Shown here: positions 20,504-30,275 of the stretch, one piece after another | How positions within the stretch are numbered: the first letter of the stretch is position 1 | Layout: each line of letters begins with the position of its first letter | NCBI RefSeq assembly: GCF_001552135.1 | Contig: NZ_BCQP01000020.1 | Location: 22,183 to 86,182, forward strand | Length of the DNA: 64,000 bases | Direction: 5' to 3' | Source of the DNA: Actinomadura chibensis NBRC 106107 | GTDB lineage: Bacteria; Actinomycetota; Actinomycetes; Streptosporangiales; Streptosporangiaceae | Made by a program: the position numbers and the translations under genes | The notes under the pieces: generated by a model | Databases searched by the model: none | What the model saw: the letters and a program-made list of their open reading frames with translations, nothing else | Told to the model about the DNA's origin: nothing

Positions 20504-23099
20504 CGGGCTGGATAGAGGTGGCCGCCGTGGGGGTTCCCACGGGGAGTCCGGTGTCCGCGCGGGGCTCCGCCCGCGCGGGGGCCTCCGACGCCGTCCGGAA
20601 GAACGGCAGGCCGGGGGGCGGCTCGTGCGGCGCCGTGGCGCGCAGAGCCGTGCCGAGCGCGAGCAGCACCCCGGCCGTGCCCGTCGCGAGGTCCATGGAG
20701 AGCCGGTACATGTGCTCGCCCGGCATCCCGAGCCCGCCGCCGTACGGGAGCGCGTGCCACGCCAGGTCGCGGACGTGGCCCGCCACCCTCGGGTCGTCCC
20801 GGTCGTGCCGGGCGAGGTAGAGGAGCATCCCGGCGCGCCCGCCGAACAGGCTCGGCTGCGCGTAGTACCGGGACATCGCCGCCGTCCTGACCTTCTCGCG
20901 GGCCCGCTCGAACTCCTCGTCCGCGCGGTGCCAGAGGTACTCGTCGAGGACGAGGCCGATCCCGACGCTGCCGCGGGCCAGGTAGGGCAGCACCCGGCTG
21001 CCCTGGTCGACGTGCAGCGCGCCGTTGTGGTCGGTGACGCAGCCCGCGAGGTCGCGGCGCAGCGCGGCGGCGGCGAGGTCGAGCAGGACGGCGTTGCCGG
21101 TCCGCTCGTAAAGCCGGACGAACATCAGCGCCGCTCCGGCGCCGCCGTGCATCAGGCCGGGACGCGGGGTCGGGCCGTCCGCCGCGCGGTTCGCGACGAT
21201 CGTCGCGGCGCGGCCCGCCGCCTCGCGCAGCTCGGTCCGCCCGGTCACGGCGGCGAGGTCGTCCAGGGCGAGGGCGATGCCGGGCAGCCCGCCGTACAGG
21301 TCGTCGCCGAGGCGCTCCCACCGCTCGTTCAGGACGTGCCCGGCGGCGGTGAGCGCGTCGTCGCCGCGGCCGAGGCGGGCGAGCGTGTACGCCGCGCCCA
21401 TCAGGCCGTCGTACAGGCCGATCCCGGTGCCGCGCCGGGGGTCGGCGGCGCGGGCGGCGAGCCAGTCCTCGTGCGCGGGGAAGCGGCCCGCGCCGGTCAC
21501 GTCGAGCGCGTACAGGACGCCCGCGGCGCCGTGCGCGAGCCCGAGGGACGCGCCGTTGAACTGCTCGACGTCGCCGGGGAACAGCCGGTCGGCGCGGTCG
21601 GGGGTGGCGCTCGCGAGGATCGCGCGGGACAGCTCGTCCCGGGCGCGGGCCCAGCCGGGCGGGTCCGGGTCGAACACGGGCGCGGGCATCGCCGGGGCGC
21701 CCCGCGCGATGACCTCGACGGCCTCGTCCAGGAACTCGCGGGGGACGGGGAAGTTCGCGGCGACGAGGTCGGCGAGCTGCCGCGCCTTGCCGCGGTCGAT
21801 GACGAACAGCGTGGTCAGCGGGACGAACAGGGCGAGCCGCAGGCACGCGAGGCTGTACTCGTCGACCTGCGTGCCGCGCCGGTCCGGCGGGGCGAGGAAC
21901 GCCGGGTTGGCGAGCGTCTGCCGGCCCCCGGCGGACGCGGGCGCCGCCGTCTCGAAGTCGATCAGCGCGGCGGTGTCGTCCGGGCGGACCATGATGTTGA
22001 ACATGTGCAGGTCGTTGAACACGACGCCGCGCTCGTGGATGGCGGCGACGACCCGCTCGACGCCCGCGTACACCCGCAGCGCCCATTCGGTGTAGTCGGC
22101 CGCCTTCTGGGGATCAGGGTCCGGATCGAGCATCGGATGGCGCTCGGCGAAGAACGTGTTGAGCGTGCGCCCCTCGATGAACTCCTGGACGAGGAAACTG
22201 TGCTCGCCGAGCGTGAACCAGTCGAGCGCGGCCGGGACGCCGTCGATTCCGTCGAGTTTCTTCAGGATGTCGCGCTCGCGTTCGATGCGCTTCACCGCGT
22301 CCGCTCCGTCGGCGGCGAGCCCGGCGTAGGGGCGGCCCTCTTTCAGGACGACCTTCCGGCCCGTCCGCGTGTCGGTCGCCTGGTAGACGCCGCCGCCGTT
22401 GGAGAAGTGGAGCGCCTTTTCGATGCGGTACGGAAGGTCGGTGGTCGTCGTCGCCCCGCGCGCTTTGAAATGCGGTTCGAGGCAGTCCGGGAGGGTGACC
22501 CATTCGGGGACGGTGAAGACCGGCTCGCGGCGGTCGGGGACCAGTTCGCCGTCGCCGTTCGCCAGCGCCGCGACGAGCCTGCCCTGCTCGTCCAGACATC
22601 GCCGCTCCGCGAACCCGCCGTACCGCACGTGCAGCGGGCCCTGGCCGATCCGCAGGTCACTGAGGATGTAGGGGCCGGGGAGGCCGTCCAGGCGGGCGCC
22701 GAGCTCGGCGAGCACGCGCTCCAGCTCGGCCTCGTCGGCGGGGTAGATGGTGACGAGCTTGCCGCTCGCCCCGCGCGGGGCGTACTTGGCGTTCCGCGTG
22801 CGGAGCGTGCCGGGGCCGCGCAGGTGCTTGAACTCGATGCCGTTGGTGACGCAGTAGTCGAAGCTCGCGTCCAGCGCCTTTTCGGCGTTTTCCGGACAGC
22901 CCGCGACGTGCACTTTCCAGCCCTGCAGGGGGGTACGGCTCTGCGCCGGAACGTAGACCACCCACTCGTCACCGAAAATCTGCTCCCAGCCTTCCGGAAG
23001 CTCACGTCGCGTGATTTCGAAGTCGGTTTGACGAGTGCGGGGAGGTGTGTCGTAGAACACCTTGTCCGCGAGGCAGTAAAGCTCGTACCCCTTGTCCAC
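20493..23099 (-). CDS. Class III lanthipeptide synthetase (RamC-like LanKC)
   Basis: 868 aa, GTG start with AAAAGGA just upstream. Three parts as in class III enzymes: an N-terminal lyase-type region (1-215), a Ser/Thr-kinase-like domain (225-480) with VVLKEG (Lys 253), FNDLHMFNIM (Asp 363, Asn 368) and LIDFE (Asp 381, DFE instead of DFG), and a LanC-like cyclase region (515-830) with repeated GxxG helices (LAHGAAG, YDGLMG, YGGLPG, MHGGAG, ARGSVG, FGGRAG). The CHG and Cys zinc ligands of class I/II cyclases are absent, the defining feature of LanKC. It phosphorylates and eliminates Ser in the precursor and cyclises onto Cys. Order lanKC, precursor, two ABC genes equals ramCSAB. Confidence 0.95.
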   Translation of the reverse strand: MDKGYELYCLADKVFYDTPPRTRQTDFEITRRELPEGWEQIFGDEWVVYVPAQSRTPLQGWKVHVAGCPENAEKALDASFDYCVTNGIEFKHLRGPGTLRTRNAKYAPRGASGKLVTIYPADEAELERVLAELGARLDGLPGPYILSDLRIGQGPLHVRYGGFAERRCLDEQGRLVAALANGDGELVPDRREPVFTVPEWVTLPDCLEPHFKARGATTTTDLPYRIEKALHFSNGGGVYQATDTRTGRKVVLKEGRPYAGLAADGADAVKRIERERDILKKLDGIDGVPAALDWFTLGEHSFLVQEFIEGRTLNTFFAERHPMLDPDPDPQKAADYTEWALRVYAGVERVVAAIHERGVVFNDLHMFNIMVRPDDTAALIDFETAAPASAGGRQTLANPAFLAPPDRRGTQVDEYSLACLRLALFVPLTTLFVIDRGKARQLADLVAANFPVPREFLDEAVEVIARGAPAMPAPVFDPDPPGWARARDELSRAILASATPDRADRLFPGDVEQFNGASLGLAHGAAGVLYALDVTGAGRFPAHEDWLAARAADPRRGTGIGLYDGLMGAAYTLARLGRGDDALTAAGHVLNERWERLGDDLYGGLPGIALALDDLAAVTGRTELREAAGRAATIVANRAADGPTPRPGLMHGGAGAALMFVRLYERTGNAVLLDLAAAALRRDLAGCVTDHNGALHVDQGSRVLPYLARGSVGIGLVLDEYLWHRADEEFERAREKVRTAAMSRYYAQPSLFGGRAGMLLYLARHDRDDPRVAGHVRDLAWHALPYGGGLGMPGEHMYRLSMDLATGTAGVLLALGTALRATAPHEPPPGLPFFRTASEAPARAEPRADTGLPVGTPTAATSIQPERR

Positions 23100-23119
23100 T
23101 GTCCTTTTCCCTTCCGTGT

Positions 23120-23135
23120 GCGCCGTTGTCGGCGC
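23120..23135 (-). promoter_or_regulatory. Small hairpin in lanKC leader
   Basis: GCGCCG and CGGCGC flank a four-base loop 20 bases upstream of the lanKC start. Six perfect base pairs; could be chance in this base composition. Confidence 0.3.
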
Positions 23136-23270
23136 CGCACGCAGAAAAGATTCGCAGGAAAGGACGAAATGGGCCAGTCCCGGAAATAACGAATGGCCCG
23201 TGAAGATCTAACGGCTACCACCGTGCACCGATCACGCACCGGGCACGCTCCGTGACGCGGGCGGCCCCGG

Positions 23271-23296
23271 CCGGCGGCCCATGGCCGAGCCGCCGG
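23271..23296 (-). terminator. Inverted repeat downstream of the LAL regulator
   Basis: CCGGCGGC and GCCGCCGG form an 8-bp perfect stem with a 10-base loop, 45 bases after the LAL stop on the - strand. Plausible terminator separating it from the lanthipeptide operon. Confidence 0.4.
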
Positions 23297-23341
23297 TCAC
23301 GGAAGAGGAATGTGTGCGCCGTTGACTCGCCGTGAGATCGG

Positions 23342-26305
23342 TCAGAGTCCGGCACGGTGCGCGACGGCCGCGGCCTGGGTGCGGCTCGTCACGTCCAGCT
23401 TCGCGAGGATGTTGGAGACGTGGACGCTCGCCGTCTTCGGGGAGATGAACAGCTTCGCCGCGATCTCCCGGTTGCCGAGGCCCTCGGCGACGAGCTTCAG
23501 CACCTCGCGCTCGCGCCCGGTCAGCGCCGCCAGCGGCCCGGACCCGGCGGCGGGCTCGCGCGCGCGTTCCGGCCCGAGCCGCGCCCGCGTCCCGAGGTCG
23601 CGCAGCGCGGCGAGCAGCGGCGCCGCGCCGAGCCGCGTCGCGGCGCGCAGGGCGCGCCGCCACTCGGCGGCGGCCGCGTCCCGGTCGCCGCGCTCGGCGA
23701 GCGCCTCGGCGAGCCGCCACCGCGACCGCGCCACCTCGTACACGAAGCCGCCGTCCGGGTCGCCGTAGGTGAACCGCTCGGTGGCCTCGCGCCACAGGTC
23801 GACGTCGAGGACGCCGTCGACCCGGCGGCGCTCGGCCTCGGCCCGCGCCAGCCACGCCTGCCCTTCGAGCCCGACCCAGGCGCGCGGCAGTCCCGCCTCG
23901 GTGAACGCGACCGCCCGCCGCGCCAGCCGGAGCAGCTCGTCCCCGGCCTCGGCCGCCCGCCGCGCCGCGTCGGCGTCGCCCGCCGCGCGGGCGCGGGCGG
24001 CGAGCTCGGCGTGCGCCCACAGCCCGGTCGCGGCGATCCGGACGACGCCGACGTCCGGCCCGGTCATCCCCGCGACGATGCGCCCGACGTGCTCGATCGC
24101 CCTCTCCGGGTCGTCGCGCCACAGGGCCTGCTCCGCGGCGAGGCCCCGCGCGATGTAGGTGACGAGGAGGTCCTCGTGCCACAGCGGCGCGATCCAGCGC
24201 AGCCGCTCGTCCGCCGCGGGCTCGCCCTTGGCGACCTCGACGAACAGCGCGTACGCCGACACCTGCGCCTCGTAGGGCCGGACGACCTGCACCGCGAACT
24301 CGTCGGCGAGCCGGTCCGCCTCCGCCCAGTCGCCGGTCGTGTAGTGGATCAGGTAGCGCAGGCACCGCATGACGATGCCGTACGCGCTCCAGCCGAGCCC
24401 GTTGTCCAGTGCGAACCGCACGCCCTCGTCGGCGGAGCGGGCCGCGCCCGCGAGGTCGCCCCGGTCGAACTTCGTCCGGGCGTGGTGGAACCGGGCGCGC
24501 ATCGCCGCGTGCGGGCTGTCCCCGGCCGCGTCGGCGAGGTCGCGGGCCCGCGCGAACACCTCCGCCACGTCCGGGTCGGCCTCCCGCGACTCCCGGTACA
24601 GCCCGAGCGTGACGAGCAGGCCCGCCTCCGCGCCCGGCGCCCCCGCCGCGCGCGCCTCGGCGGCGGCCCGCTCCGCGAACTCCGGCAGCTCCCCGTCCGG
24701 GTCGCGGTAGAGCAGGGACCGGGCGTAGGTGGCGAGGGCCCAGGCGCGCTCGGGGGTGGGCGGATCGGCGTCCAGCATCGTCACCGCCTCCCGCGCGGTG
24801 TCCCGCGCCGCCTTGAGCTCGTCGATCTCGGCGAGGTAGGACGCGAGGTGCTCGCGGATCGCCGAGCGGAGCGCCCGGTCCGCGGGGACGACGGCGTCGG
24901 CCGCCTCCATCAGCCGCCGCAGCCGGTGCACGGCGCGGCGCGGCTCCCCGGCCCGCGCCGACTCCTGCGCGGCGGTCAGCGACAGCCGGAACCGGTCGGT
25001 GCCCGCGGCCGCCGCCGCGCCGGGGACGGCGTCCCACAGCTCCAGGGCCCGCTCGTAGTGCTCGAACGCCTCCGCGGGCGCGCCGAGCCGCGCCGCCTCC
25101 CGGCCCGCCCGCACGGACGCGGCGAACGCGGCGGGCAGGTCGTGCGCGGCGAGGCTGTGGTGCGCGAGCTCGGCGGCGGAGCCGCGCGTCCCGGCGGGCA
25201 GGTCGGCGAGGCGGCGGGCGAAGTCGGCGTGCAGCCGGGTCCGCTCGCCGGGCAGCAGGTCGGCGTAGACGGCCTCGCGCAGCAGCGCGTGCCGGAACGT
25301 GTAGCCCGTCCCGGACGGGACGAGCAGCTGGTGCGACACGACCTCGCGCAGCGCCTCGCCGACCGCGGCCTCGTCCAGCCCGGACACGCGGCGGACCAGC
25401 TCGTCGTCGACGCGGCGCCCGGCGACCGCCGCGACCCGCACCACCCGCTGCCCGGCGTCCGACAGCCGCTCGACGCGCGACAGCAGCAGGTCGGCGAGCC
25501 CGGACGGCAGCTCCGTCGGCCCGTCCCCGGCGGGGGAGGGGGAGTCGAGCCCGGCCGAGTACAGCTCGCCCGCGTAGAACGGGTTGCCCTCCGAGCGGAC
25601 GTGGACCCGCTCGACGACGTCCGCCGTCACGGGCGCGGACCCGCGCGACAGCTCCGCCAGGTACTCGGCGGTCTCGCCGGGCCCGAACGGGCTGACCTCG
25701 ACGCCGGTCACGTTCGGCAGCCGCAGCAGCTCCGCCACGACGGGCCGCAGCGGGTGCCGCCGGTGCAGGTCGTCCGACCGGTAGGTGCCGACGAGGCAGA
25801 CCCGCTCGCGCTGCAGGACGCGGCACAGGAACGTCAGCAGGTGCCGGGTCGAGCGGTCGGCCCAGTGCAGGTCCTCCAGGACGAGCAGGACGGGCCGCTC
25901 CCGTCCGAGCTCCCCGAGCAGGCCGAGCACGGCGCCGAACAGCTGCTGCTGGCCGAGTTCGGCGACCGCGCCCGGGTCGCCGCCGCTGTCGGGCAGGAGG
26001 CGGCCGAGGATCGGGCGGGCGTCGAGCGCGGCCCGGACGGCGTCCGCCTCCGCCCCGCCCGCGTGCGCGGCGGTCCAGAGCGCGTCCGCGAGCGGCAGGT
26101 ACGGCATGCTCTCGCCCAGCTCGGCGCACTGCCCGAGGAGGACGGCGGCGCCGCGCGCGCGGGCGGCGCGGCAGAGCGCGCCCACGAGGTGGCTCTTGCC
26201 GACCCCGGCGTCCCCGCTGACCAGCACGGCCCCGGCGCCGCCCGCGGCGGCCCGGTCCAGCGCGGCGGTCAGTTCCGCGAGCTCGGCCGTCCTGCCGATC
26301 AGCAC
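23342..26305 (-). CDS. LAL/MalT-type LuxR-family ATPase regulator
   Basis: About 987 aa. GTG 26305 is preferred because the AAA domain begins immediately (VLIGRTAEL) and AAGGGA lies upstream; the frame is open to 26365. Features: Walker [10 protein letters not shown] near residue 31, Walker [13 protein letters not shown], an AAA lid ([11 protein letters not shown]), a long alpha-helical TPR-like middle with many Ala-rich helices, and a C-terminal LuxR helix-turn-helix ([37 protein letters not shown]). Such proteins bind ATP and an inducer and activate transcription. It lies just upstream of the lanthipeptide operon on the same strand, so it might control it, but a hairpin separates them and the ram-type regulator is the better candidate. 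Confidence 0.92.
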   Translation of the reverse strand: MLIGRTAELAELTAALDRAAAGGAGAVLVSGDAGVGKSHLVGALCRAARARGAAVLLGQCAELGESMPYLPLADALWTAAHAGGAEADAVRAALDARPILGRLLPDSGGDPGAVAELGQQQLFGAVLGLLGELGRERPVLLVLEDLHWADRSTRHLLTFLCRVLQRERVCLVGTYRSDDLHRRHPLRPVVAELLRLPNVTGVEVSPFGPGETAEYLAELSRGSAPVTADVVERVHVRSEGNPFYAGELYSAGLDSPSPAGDGPTELPSGLADLLLSRVERLSDAGQRVVRVAAVAGRRVDDELVRRVSGLDEAAVGEALREVVSHQLLVPSGTGYTFRHALLREAVYADLLPGERTRLHADFARRLADLPAGTRGSAAELAHHSLAAHDLPAAFAASVRAGREAARLGAPAEAFEHYERALELWDAVPGAAAAAGTDRFRLSLTAAQESARAGEPRRAVHRLRRLMEAADAVVPADRALRSAIREHLASYLAEIDELKAARDTAREAVTMLDADPPTPERAWALATYARSLLYRDPDGELPEFAERAAAEARAAGAPGAEAGLLVTLGLYRESREADPDVAEVFARARDLADAAGDSPHAAMRARFHHARTKFDRGDLAGAARSADEGVRFALDNGLGWSAYGIVMRCLRYLIHYTTGDWAEADRLADEFAVQVVRPYEAQVSAYALFVEVAKGEPAADERLRWIAPLWHEDLLVTYIARGLAAEQALWRDDPERAIEHVGRIVAGMTGPDVGVVRIAATGLWAHAELAARARAAGDADAARRAAEAGDELLRLARRAVAFTEAGLPRAWVGLEGQAWLARAEAERRRVDGVLDVDLWREATERFTYGDPDGGFVYEVARSRWRLAEALAERGDRDAAAAEWRRALRAATRLGAAPLLAALRDLGTRARLGPERAREPAAGSGPLAALTGREREVLKLVAEGLGNREIAAKLFISPKTASVHVSNILAKLDVTSRTQAAAVAHRAGL

Positions 26306-26376
26306 CAGGAGTCCCTTCCGGTCATCTCCGTAAGTATCCCATCTGGGCGGAAATGCCGGGGACATCGAACGTGCAC

Positions 26377-26414
26377 GGGCCCCGGATCCGGGGATGGGGA
26401 GGGATCCGGGGCCC
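26377..26414 (-). terminator. Perfect 13-bp inverted repeat after glycosyltransferase gene
   Basis: GGGCCCCGGATCC (26377-26389) is repeated as its exact reverse complement at 26402-26414 with a 12-base loop, 20 bases beyond the glycosyltransferase stop. Strong rho-independent-like stem. Confidence 0.8.
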
Positions 26415-26434
26415 GCGAGACGGTGTCGGGCCGC

Positions 26435-27691
26435 TCAGCCGGCGAGCGCCGGGGTGCGGTCGTGCTCGACCTCGGCCTCCTCCTCGACCGCCGGCTCCGG
26501 CTCCTCGCGGGGCAGGACGCGCTCGTACGCGCGGAGCGTCTCGGCGGCGACCCGCTCCAGCGAGTACCGGGAGCGGGCCCGGTCGGCGGCGGCGATCGAG
26601 TAGCCGTGCAGCGTCGTCTCCTCGGCGAGCAGGTGCCGGATCGCGCGGCCGATCACCACCGGCCGCCCGGCCGGGACGTGCAGCCCGGTGATGTGGTCGA
26701 GCACCTCGTCGGTGTTGCCGCCCGCGGCGGCCGCGACGACGGGCACGCCGCAGGCCATGGCCTCCAGCGGGGTCGCCGGGCACGGCTGGTGCGGGGTGAG
26801 GCAGAGCGCGAGGCTCGCCGTCCGCAGCAGCTTCGGCAGCGACTTGCGCGGCAGCCGGCCGAGGAAGATCACCCGGTCGTTGACGTGCAGTTCCTTCGCG
26901 AGCAGGATCAGCCGGTGCACGACCGGGTCGGCTTCGAGCTCCTCGCGGGACGGGCCGCCCGCGACGGCCAGCTCGGCGTTCGGGACGTGCACGAGCGCGC
27001 GCAGCGCCGTGTCGACGCCGCCGGTCGCGAGGTCGTCGCAGACGAGCACGAGCCGGCGCCGGTCGCCGCGCGGCATCGCCGGCCCGGCCTGGGCGAACTG
27101 CTCGCCGTCCACGCCGTACGGGACGACGGCCACGCTCGGCCGCGGCACGCCCATCCGGACGAGCTGCCCGGCCTCCTCGGCGTGCCCGGCGAGGACGACG
27201 TCGGCGTCCCGGCCGATGGCCTTCTCCAGCCGGTCGCGGTGCGGGTGGACGCGGCGCCCGGCGCGCCGCTCGGCGACGGCGACGCCGTGGTAGCTCTGCG
27301 CGAACGGGATGCCGAGCTCGCGGGCGACGGCGCAGGCGGCGAGTCCGCCGATCCAGCCGTGCGCGTGGACGATGTCGGGGCGCCCGGACCCGGACCAGCG
27401 GCGGCGCAGCCCGTCCGCGAAGTCGCGGACGTGCTCCAGCAGCTCGTCGTCGGACAGGGGGCGGGCGGGGCCGGCGTCCAGGTTGACCAGCGCCGCGCCG
27501 GGCGCGAGCCGGACCCTGGAGCGGGCGTCGGCGGACTGCCGCCGGGAGTACACGGTCACCTGGTTCGGCTTCCCGTCGGCGGTGAGCGGACGGGTGAGCG
27601 AACGGGCCAGATCCCGGACGTGGACAGCCTGCAGGTGTTCGCCGTCGAGGTCGGAGGCGGACACGAGTGCGATGTTGAGCGAGCGGCGCAT
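26435..27691 (-). CDS. GT4-family glycosyltransferase
   Basis: 418 aa; ATG 27691 has GGAGG seven bases upstream. GT-B fold signs: N-terminal IALVSASDLDGEHLQAVHV, HAHGWIGGLAA, SYHGVAV, VVPYGVDGEQF between the two halves, FLGRLPRKSLPKLL, and the donor-site loop LTPHQPCPATPLEAMACGVP. It resembles retaining mannosyl- or glucosaminyl-transferases of the MshA type, but acceptor and sugar cannot be read. The last 25 residues are acidic (EEPEPAVEEEAEVEHD). It stands alone between a divergent GGCT-like gene and the LAL regulator. Confidence 0.88.
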   Translation of the reverse strand: MRRSLNIALVSASDLDGEHLQAVHVRDLARSLTRPLTADGKPNQVTVYSRRQSADARSRVRLAPGAALVNLDAGPARPLSDDELLEHVRDFADGLRRRWSGSGRPDIVHAHGWIGGLAACAVARELGIPFAQSYHGVAVAERRAGRRVHPHRDRLEKAIGRDADVVLAGHAEEAGQLVRMGVPRPSVAVVPYGVDGEQFAQAGPAMPRGDRRRLVLVCDDLATGGVDTALRALVHVPNAELAVAGGPSREELEADPVVHRLILLAKELHVNDRVIFLGRLPRKSLPKLLRTASLALCLTPHQPCPATPLEAMACGVPVVAAAAGGNTDEVLDHITGLHVPAGRPVVIGRAIRHLLAEETTLHGYSIAAADRARSRYSLERVAAETLRAYERVLPREEPEPAVEEEAEVEHDRTPALAG

Positions 27692-27859
27692 GACGGATCC
27701 TCCGGGACAACACAGGGGAAGCACGGAGGTATCTGCGTCGTAGACACCTGCTCGGCCAGTTTCATATCCGGCGGCGCCTTCCGTCAAACCTCGCGAATCG
27801 GATCTCCGTCCCCCGCGCCCCACCGGAGCGGCGTCCCACCAGGGGTGATACTGGTTCTG

Positions 27860-28495
27860 ATGGACGACGAACGAGTCTGGTACGTCGCGTACGGATCGAA
27901 CCTCTACCGCGAGAGGTTCCGCTGCTACCTGTCCGGCGGACGCCCGGAGGGCGGGGCCCGGCACTACACCGGCTGCCGCGATCCGCGCCCGGCCCTGGAC
28001 GAGCGCCCGGTGACGGTTCCGGGCGGGATCTACTTCGGGTACACCTCCCTCGTCTGGGGCGGCGGGATGGCGTTCTACGACCCGGCCCTGCCCGGCCGCG
28101 CCGCCGCCCGCGCCTACCTGCTGACCCGCCGCCAGTTCTGCGACGTCCTGTCCCAGGAGATGCGCCGCGACGTCGGGACCGACCACGACCTCTCGGAGGC
28201 GGTCGGGCGCGGGCGGCAGCGGCTCGGGCCGGGGCGGTACGAGACCGTCCTCAAGGTGGGGGAGCGCGGCGGGCACCCGATGCTGACGTTCACCGCGCCC
28301 GCCCCGATCGCGCCGAACGCGCCGACCGCCCCGTACCTGACCATGCTCGGCAACGGGCTGCGGGAGGCGCACGGCTGGTCCGCCGGGCGCGCCGCCGCCT
28401 ACCTGGCCGGACGCCCCGGCGCCGCGGGCGCCTGGACGGCCCCGGACGTCGCCGCCCTGCTCAGCCCGCCGGACCGGGGACGACCGGCAGGTTGA
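27860..28495 (+). CDS. Gamma-glutamylcyclotransferase-like (GGCT/AIG2 fold) protein
   Basis: 211 aa from ATG 27860. It opens with WYVAYGSNLYRERF, the substrate-binding loop of GGCT-like proteins, and continues with GCRDPRPA and GGIYFGY. Members act on gamma-glutamyl amines or peptides or on related metabolites. The catalytic Glu of classical GGCT is not obvious, so activity is uncertain. The 3' end overlaps the convergent hydrolase gene by 35 bases. Confidence 0.75.
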   Translation: MDDERVWYVAYGSNLYRERFRCYLSGGRPEGGARHYTGCRDPRPALDERPVTVPGGIYFGYTSLVWGGGMAFYDPALPGRAAARAYLLTRRQFCDVLSQEMRRDVGTDHDLSEAVGRGRQRLGPGRYETVLKVGERGGHPMLTFTAPAPIAPNAPTAPYLTMLGNGLREAHGWSAGRAAAYLAGRPGAAGAWTAPDVAALLSPPDRGRPAG

Positions 28496-30098
28496 CCGTC
28501 GACGGGTGCGCCGGGTCGTGCAGGATCTCCTGGTCCGCGGTCAGCATCTCGGTGGCGGTGCCGATCGGCGCGCCGGTGCCCGGGTTGCGCGCGACGCGCG
28601 GGTAGGCGCCGCTCGCGACCTGGACGCGGACCCGGTGCCCGCGCCGGAACCGGTGCCCGGCGGGCCACAGCTCGACCGCGACGTGCCGGACGCCGTCCTC
28701 GCCGGGCTCCGGGGTGCCGGGGACGAGCCGCCGCATCCCCTCGCACAGGTTCAGCGACTCGCCCTCCGGCGTGACGTCGCACAGCCGGACGACGAAGTCG
28801 GTGTGCTCGCGGTTCGACCGGACGTACAGGTCGGCGGTGACCGGGCCGATGATCTCCAGGTCGTCGTCGAGGACGTCCGAGGTGTAGGTCAGGACGTCCC
28901 GCCGCCGCTCCAGCCGCCGCTGGTCGGTGGACGGGTGCGTCTCGCCGAGCAGCGTCGGCCCGCCGAGGAACGGGGTGGGGTGCTCCGGGTCGTAGCGGTA
29001 GGTGTCCGGCTCGGACTCGGGGGGCGCGTCGGGGGAGAGGGCCCCGCCCGGCTGGAGGTGCCAGCGCTCCTCCCGCATGCCCGGGACGGGCCAGTCGGGG
29101 AACTCGCGCCACTCGTCCGCCCCGGTGATGAACAGCCGGACGGCGAGCTCGCGCAGGTCGGACGGGTCGTCCAGCAGGTGCGCGCGGAACCACTTGACCG
29201 ACTCGCCGACCGACCCGCGCATCATCCGCTGGTCGGCGTGGAACCACGGGCCGATCGTCAGGTAGGGCCGCCGCCCGGCGGCGCGCAGGGCCGCGTAGTC
29301 CTTGATCTGCCAGGGCAGGAAGATGTCGTACCAGCCGCCCGTCATGTTCACCGGGGCGGTGACCTGCGACACGGTCGGGCTGAAGTCGCGCTTGTCCCAG
29401 AACGGGGTGTCGGGGCCGTTGACGAGCAGCTCCTGGAAGAAGCGCTGCTGCTCGCCGGTCGCGAGCCGGTCCAGCTCGGCGAGCGGGCGGCCGGACAGCG
29501 TCGCCCGGCGGGCCCGGCGCGGCGACATCACCGCGGTCGTGATCCCGGACAGGGAGTTCTTCATCCGCGCGGTCAGGTCGACCCAGATCAGCGCCGACTC
29601 CAGCGCGAACGTCCCGCCGACGTGGACCGCGTCGCGGAACGTCGAGGCCGTGACCTGCATCGACAGGGCGCGCAGCTCGGGCCCGGCCTCCGCCGCGACC
29701 GCCCACTGGACGTAGCCGAGGTAGCTCGGGCCGTGCATCGCGAACGTCCCGCCGAACCAGGGCTGCGCCTTCAGCCACTCGACGGTGGCGAGGCCGTCCT
29801 CGCGCTCGTCCAGCGCCTCGAACACGCCGCCCGACCCGAAGCCGCCGCGGACGCTCTGCACGACCACCTGGAACCCGTGCGACGCGAACGCCTGCCCGCA
29901 CATCAGCCCGAACGGGCCGCGCCGCCCGTAGGGCGACCGGACGAGCACCGTCGGCGCCCGCTCGACGTCGGCCGGGGCGTAATGGTCGGCGAGGAGCGTG
30001 ACGCCGTCGGCGGCGGGCACCTCCAGGTCTCGCTCGACCATGACCCGGTGGGGGCCGTTCCGCAGTCCCAGCGCCGTGACCCCGAGCCGGCGCATCAT
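28461..30098 (-). CDS. CocE/NonD-family (S15) hydrolase
   Basis: 545 aa from ATG 30098, the first Met of the MMRRLG stretch; a GTG at 30113 is possible. Alpha/beta hydrolase core with GPSYLGYVQW (nucleophile Ser), MTGGWYDIFLPWQ (Asp region) and GPWFHADQ (His region), then a C-terminal jelly-roll part (DLYVRSNREHTDFVVRL, WPAGHRFRRGHRVRV). The family includes X-Pro dipeptidyl peptidases, cocaine esterase and antibiotic acylases. No signal peptide is seen, so it is probably cytoplasmic. Its start is divergent from the MscS gene. Confidence 0.9.
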   Translation of the reverse strand: MMRRLGVTALGLRNGPHRVMVERDLEVPAADGVTLLADHYAPADVERAPTVLVRSPYGRRGPFGLMCGQAFASHGFQVVVQSVRGGFGSGGVFEALDEREDGLATVEWLKAQPWFGGTFAMHGPSYLGYVQWAVAAEAGPELRALSMQVTASTFRDAVHVGGTFALESALIWVDLTARMKNSLSGITTAVMSPRRARRATLSGRPLAELDRLATGEQQRFFQELLVNGPDTPFWDKRDFSPTVSQVTAPVNMTGGWYDIFLPWQIKDYAALRAAGRRPYLTIGPWFHADQRMMRGSVGESVKWFRAHLLDDPSDLRELAVRLFITGADEWREFPDWPVPGMREERWHLQPGGALSPDAPPESEPDTYRYDPEHPTPFLGGPTLLGETHPSTDQRRLERRRDVLTYTSDVLDDDLEIIGPVTADLYVRSNREHTDFVVRLCDVTPEGESLNLCEGMRRLVPGTPEPGEDGVRHVAVELWPAGHRFRRGHRVRVQVASGAYPRVARNPGTGAPIGTATEMLTADQEILHDPAHPSTVNLPVVPGPAG

Positions 30099-30275
30099 TC
30101 CCACGCCTACCACTTGATCGATCGTAACCGCCCCGACCGTCGAGCCACGTCACCGGTGTCCGCGATGTGTCTCGCCGGGGCGGCGTCTTCACTACGATCG
30201 GGACGCGCAATACCGCAAATCAGGATTTCACGGACAGGCCGCGGGCCGTCCGGCGGAGGGGGAGACGCACGCGTC

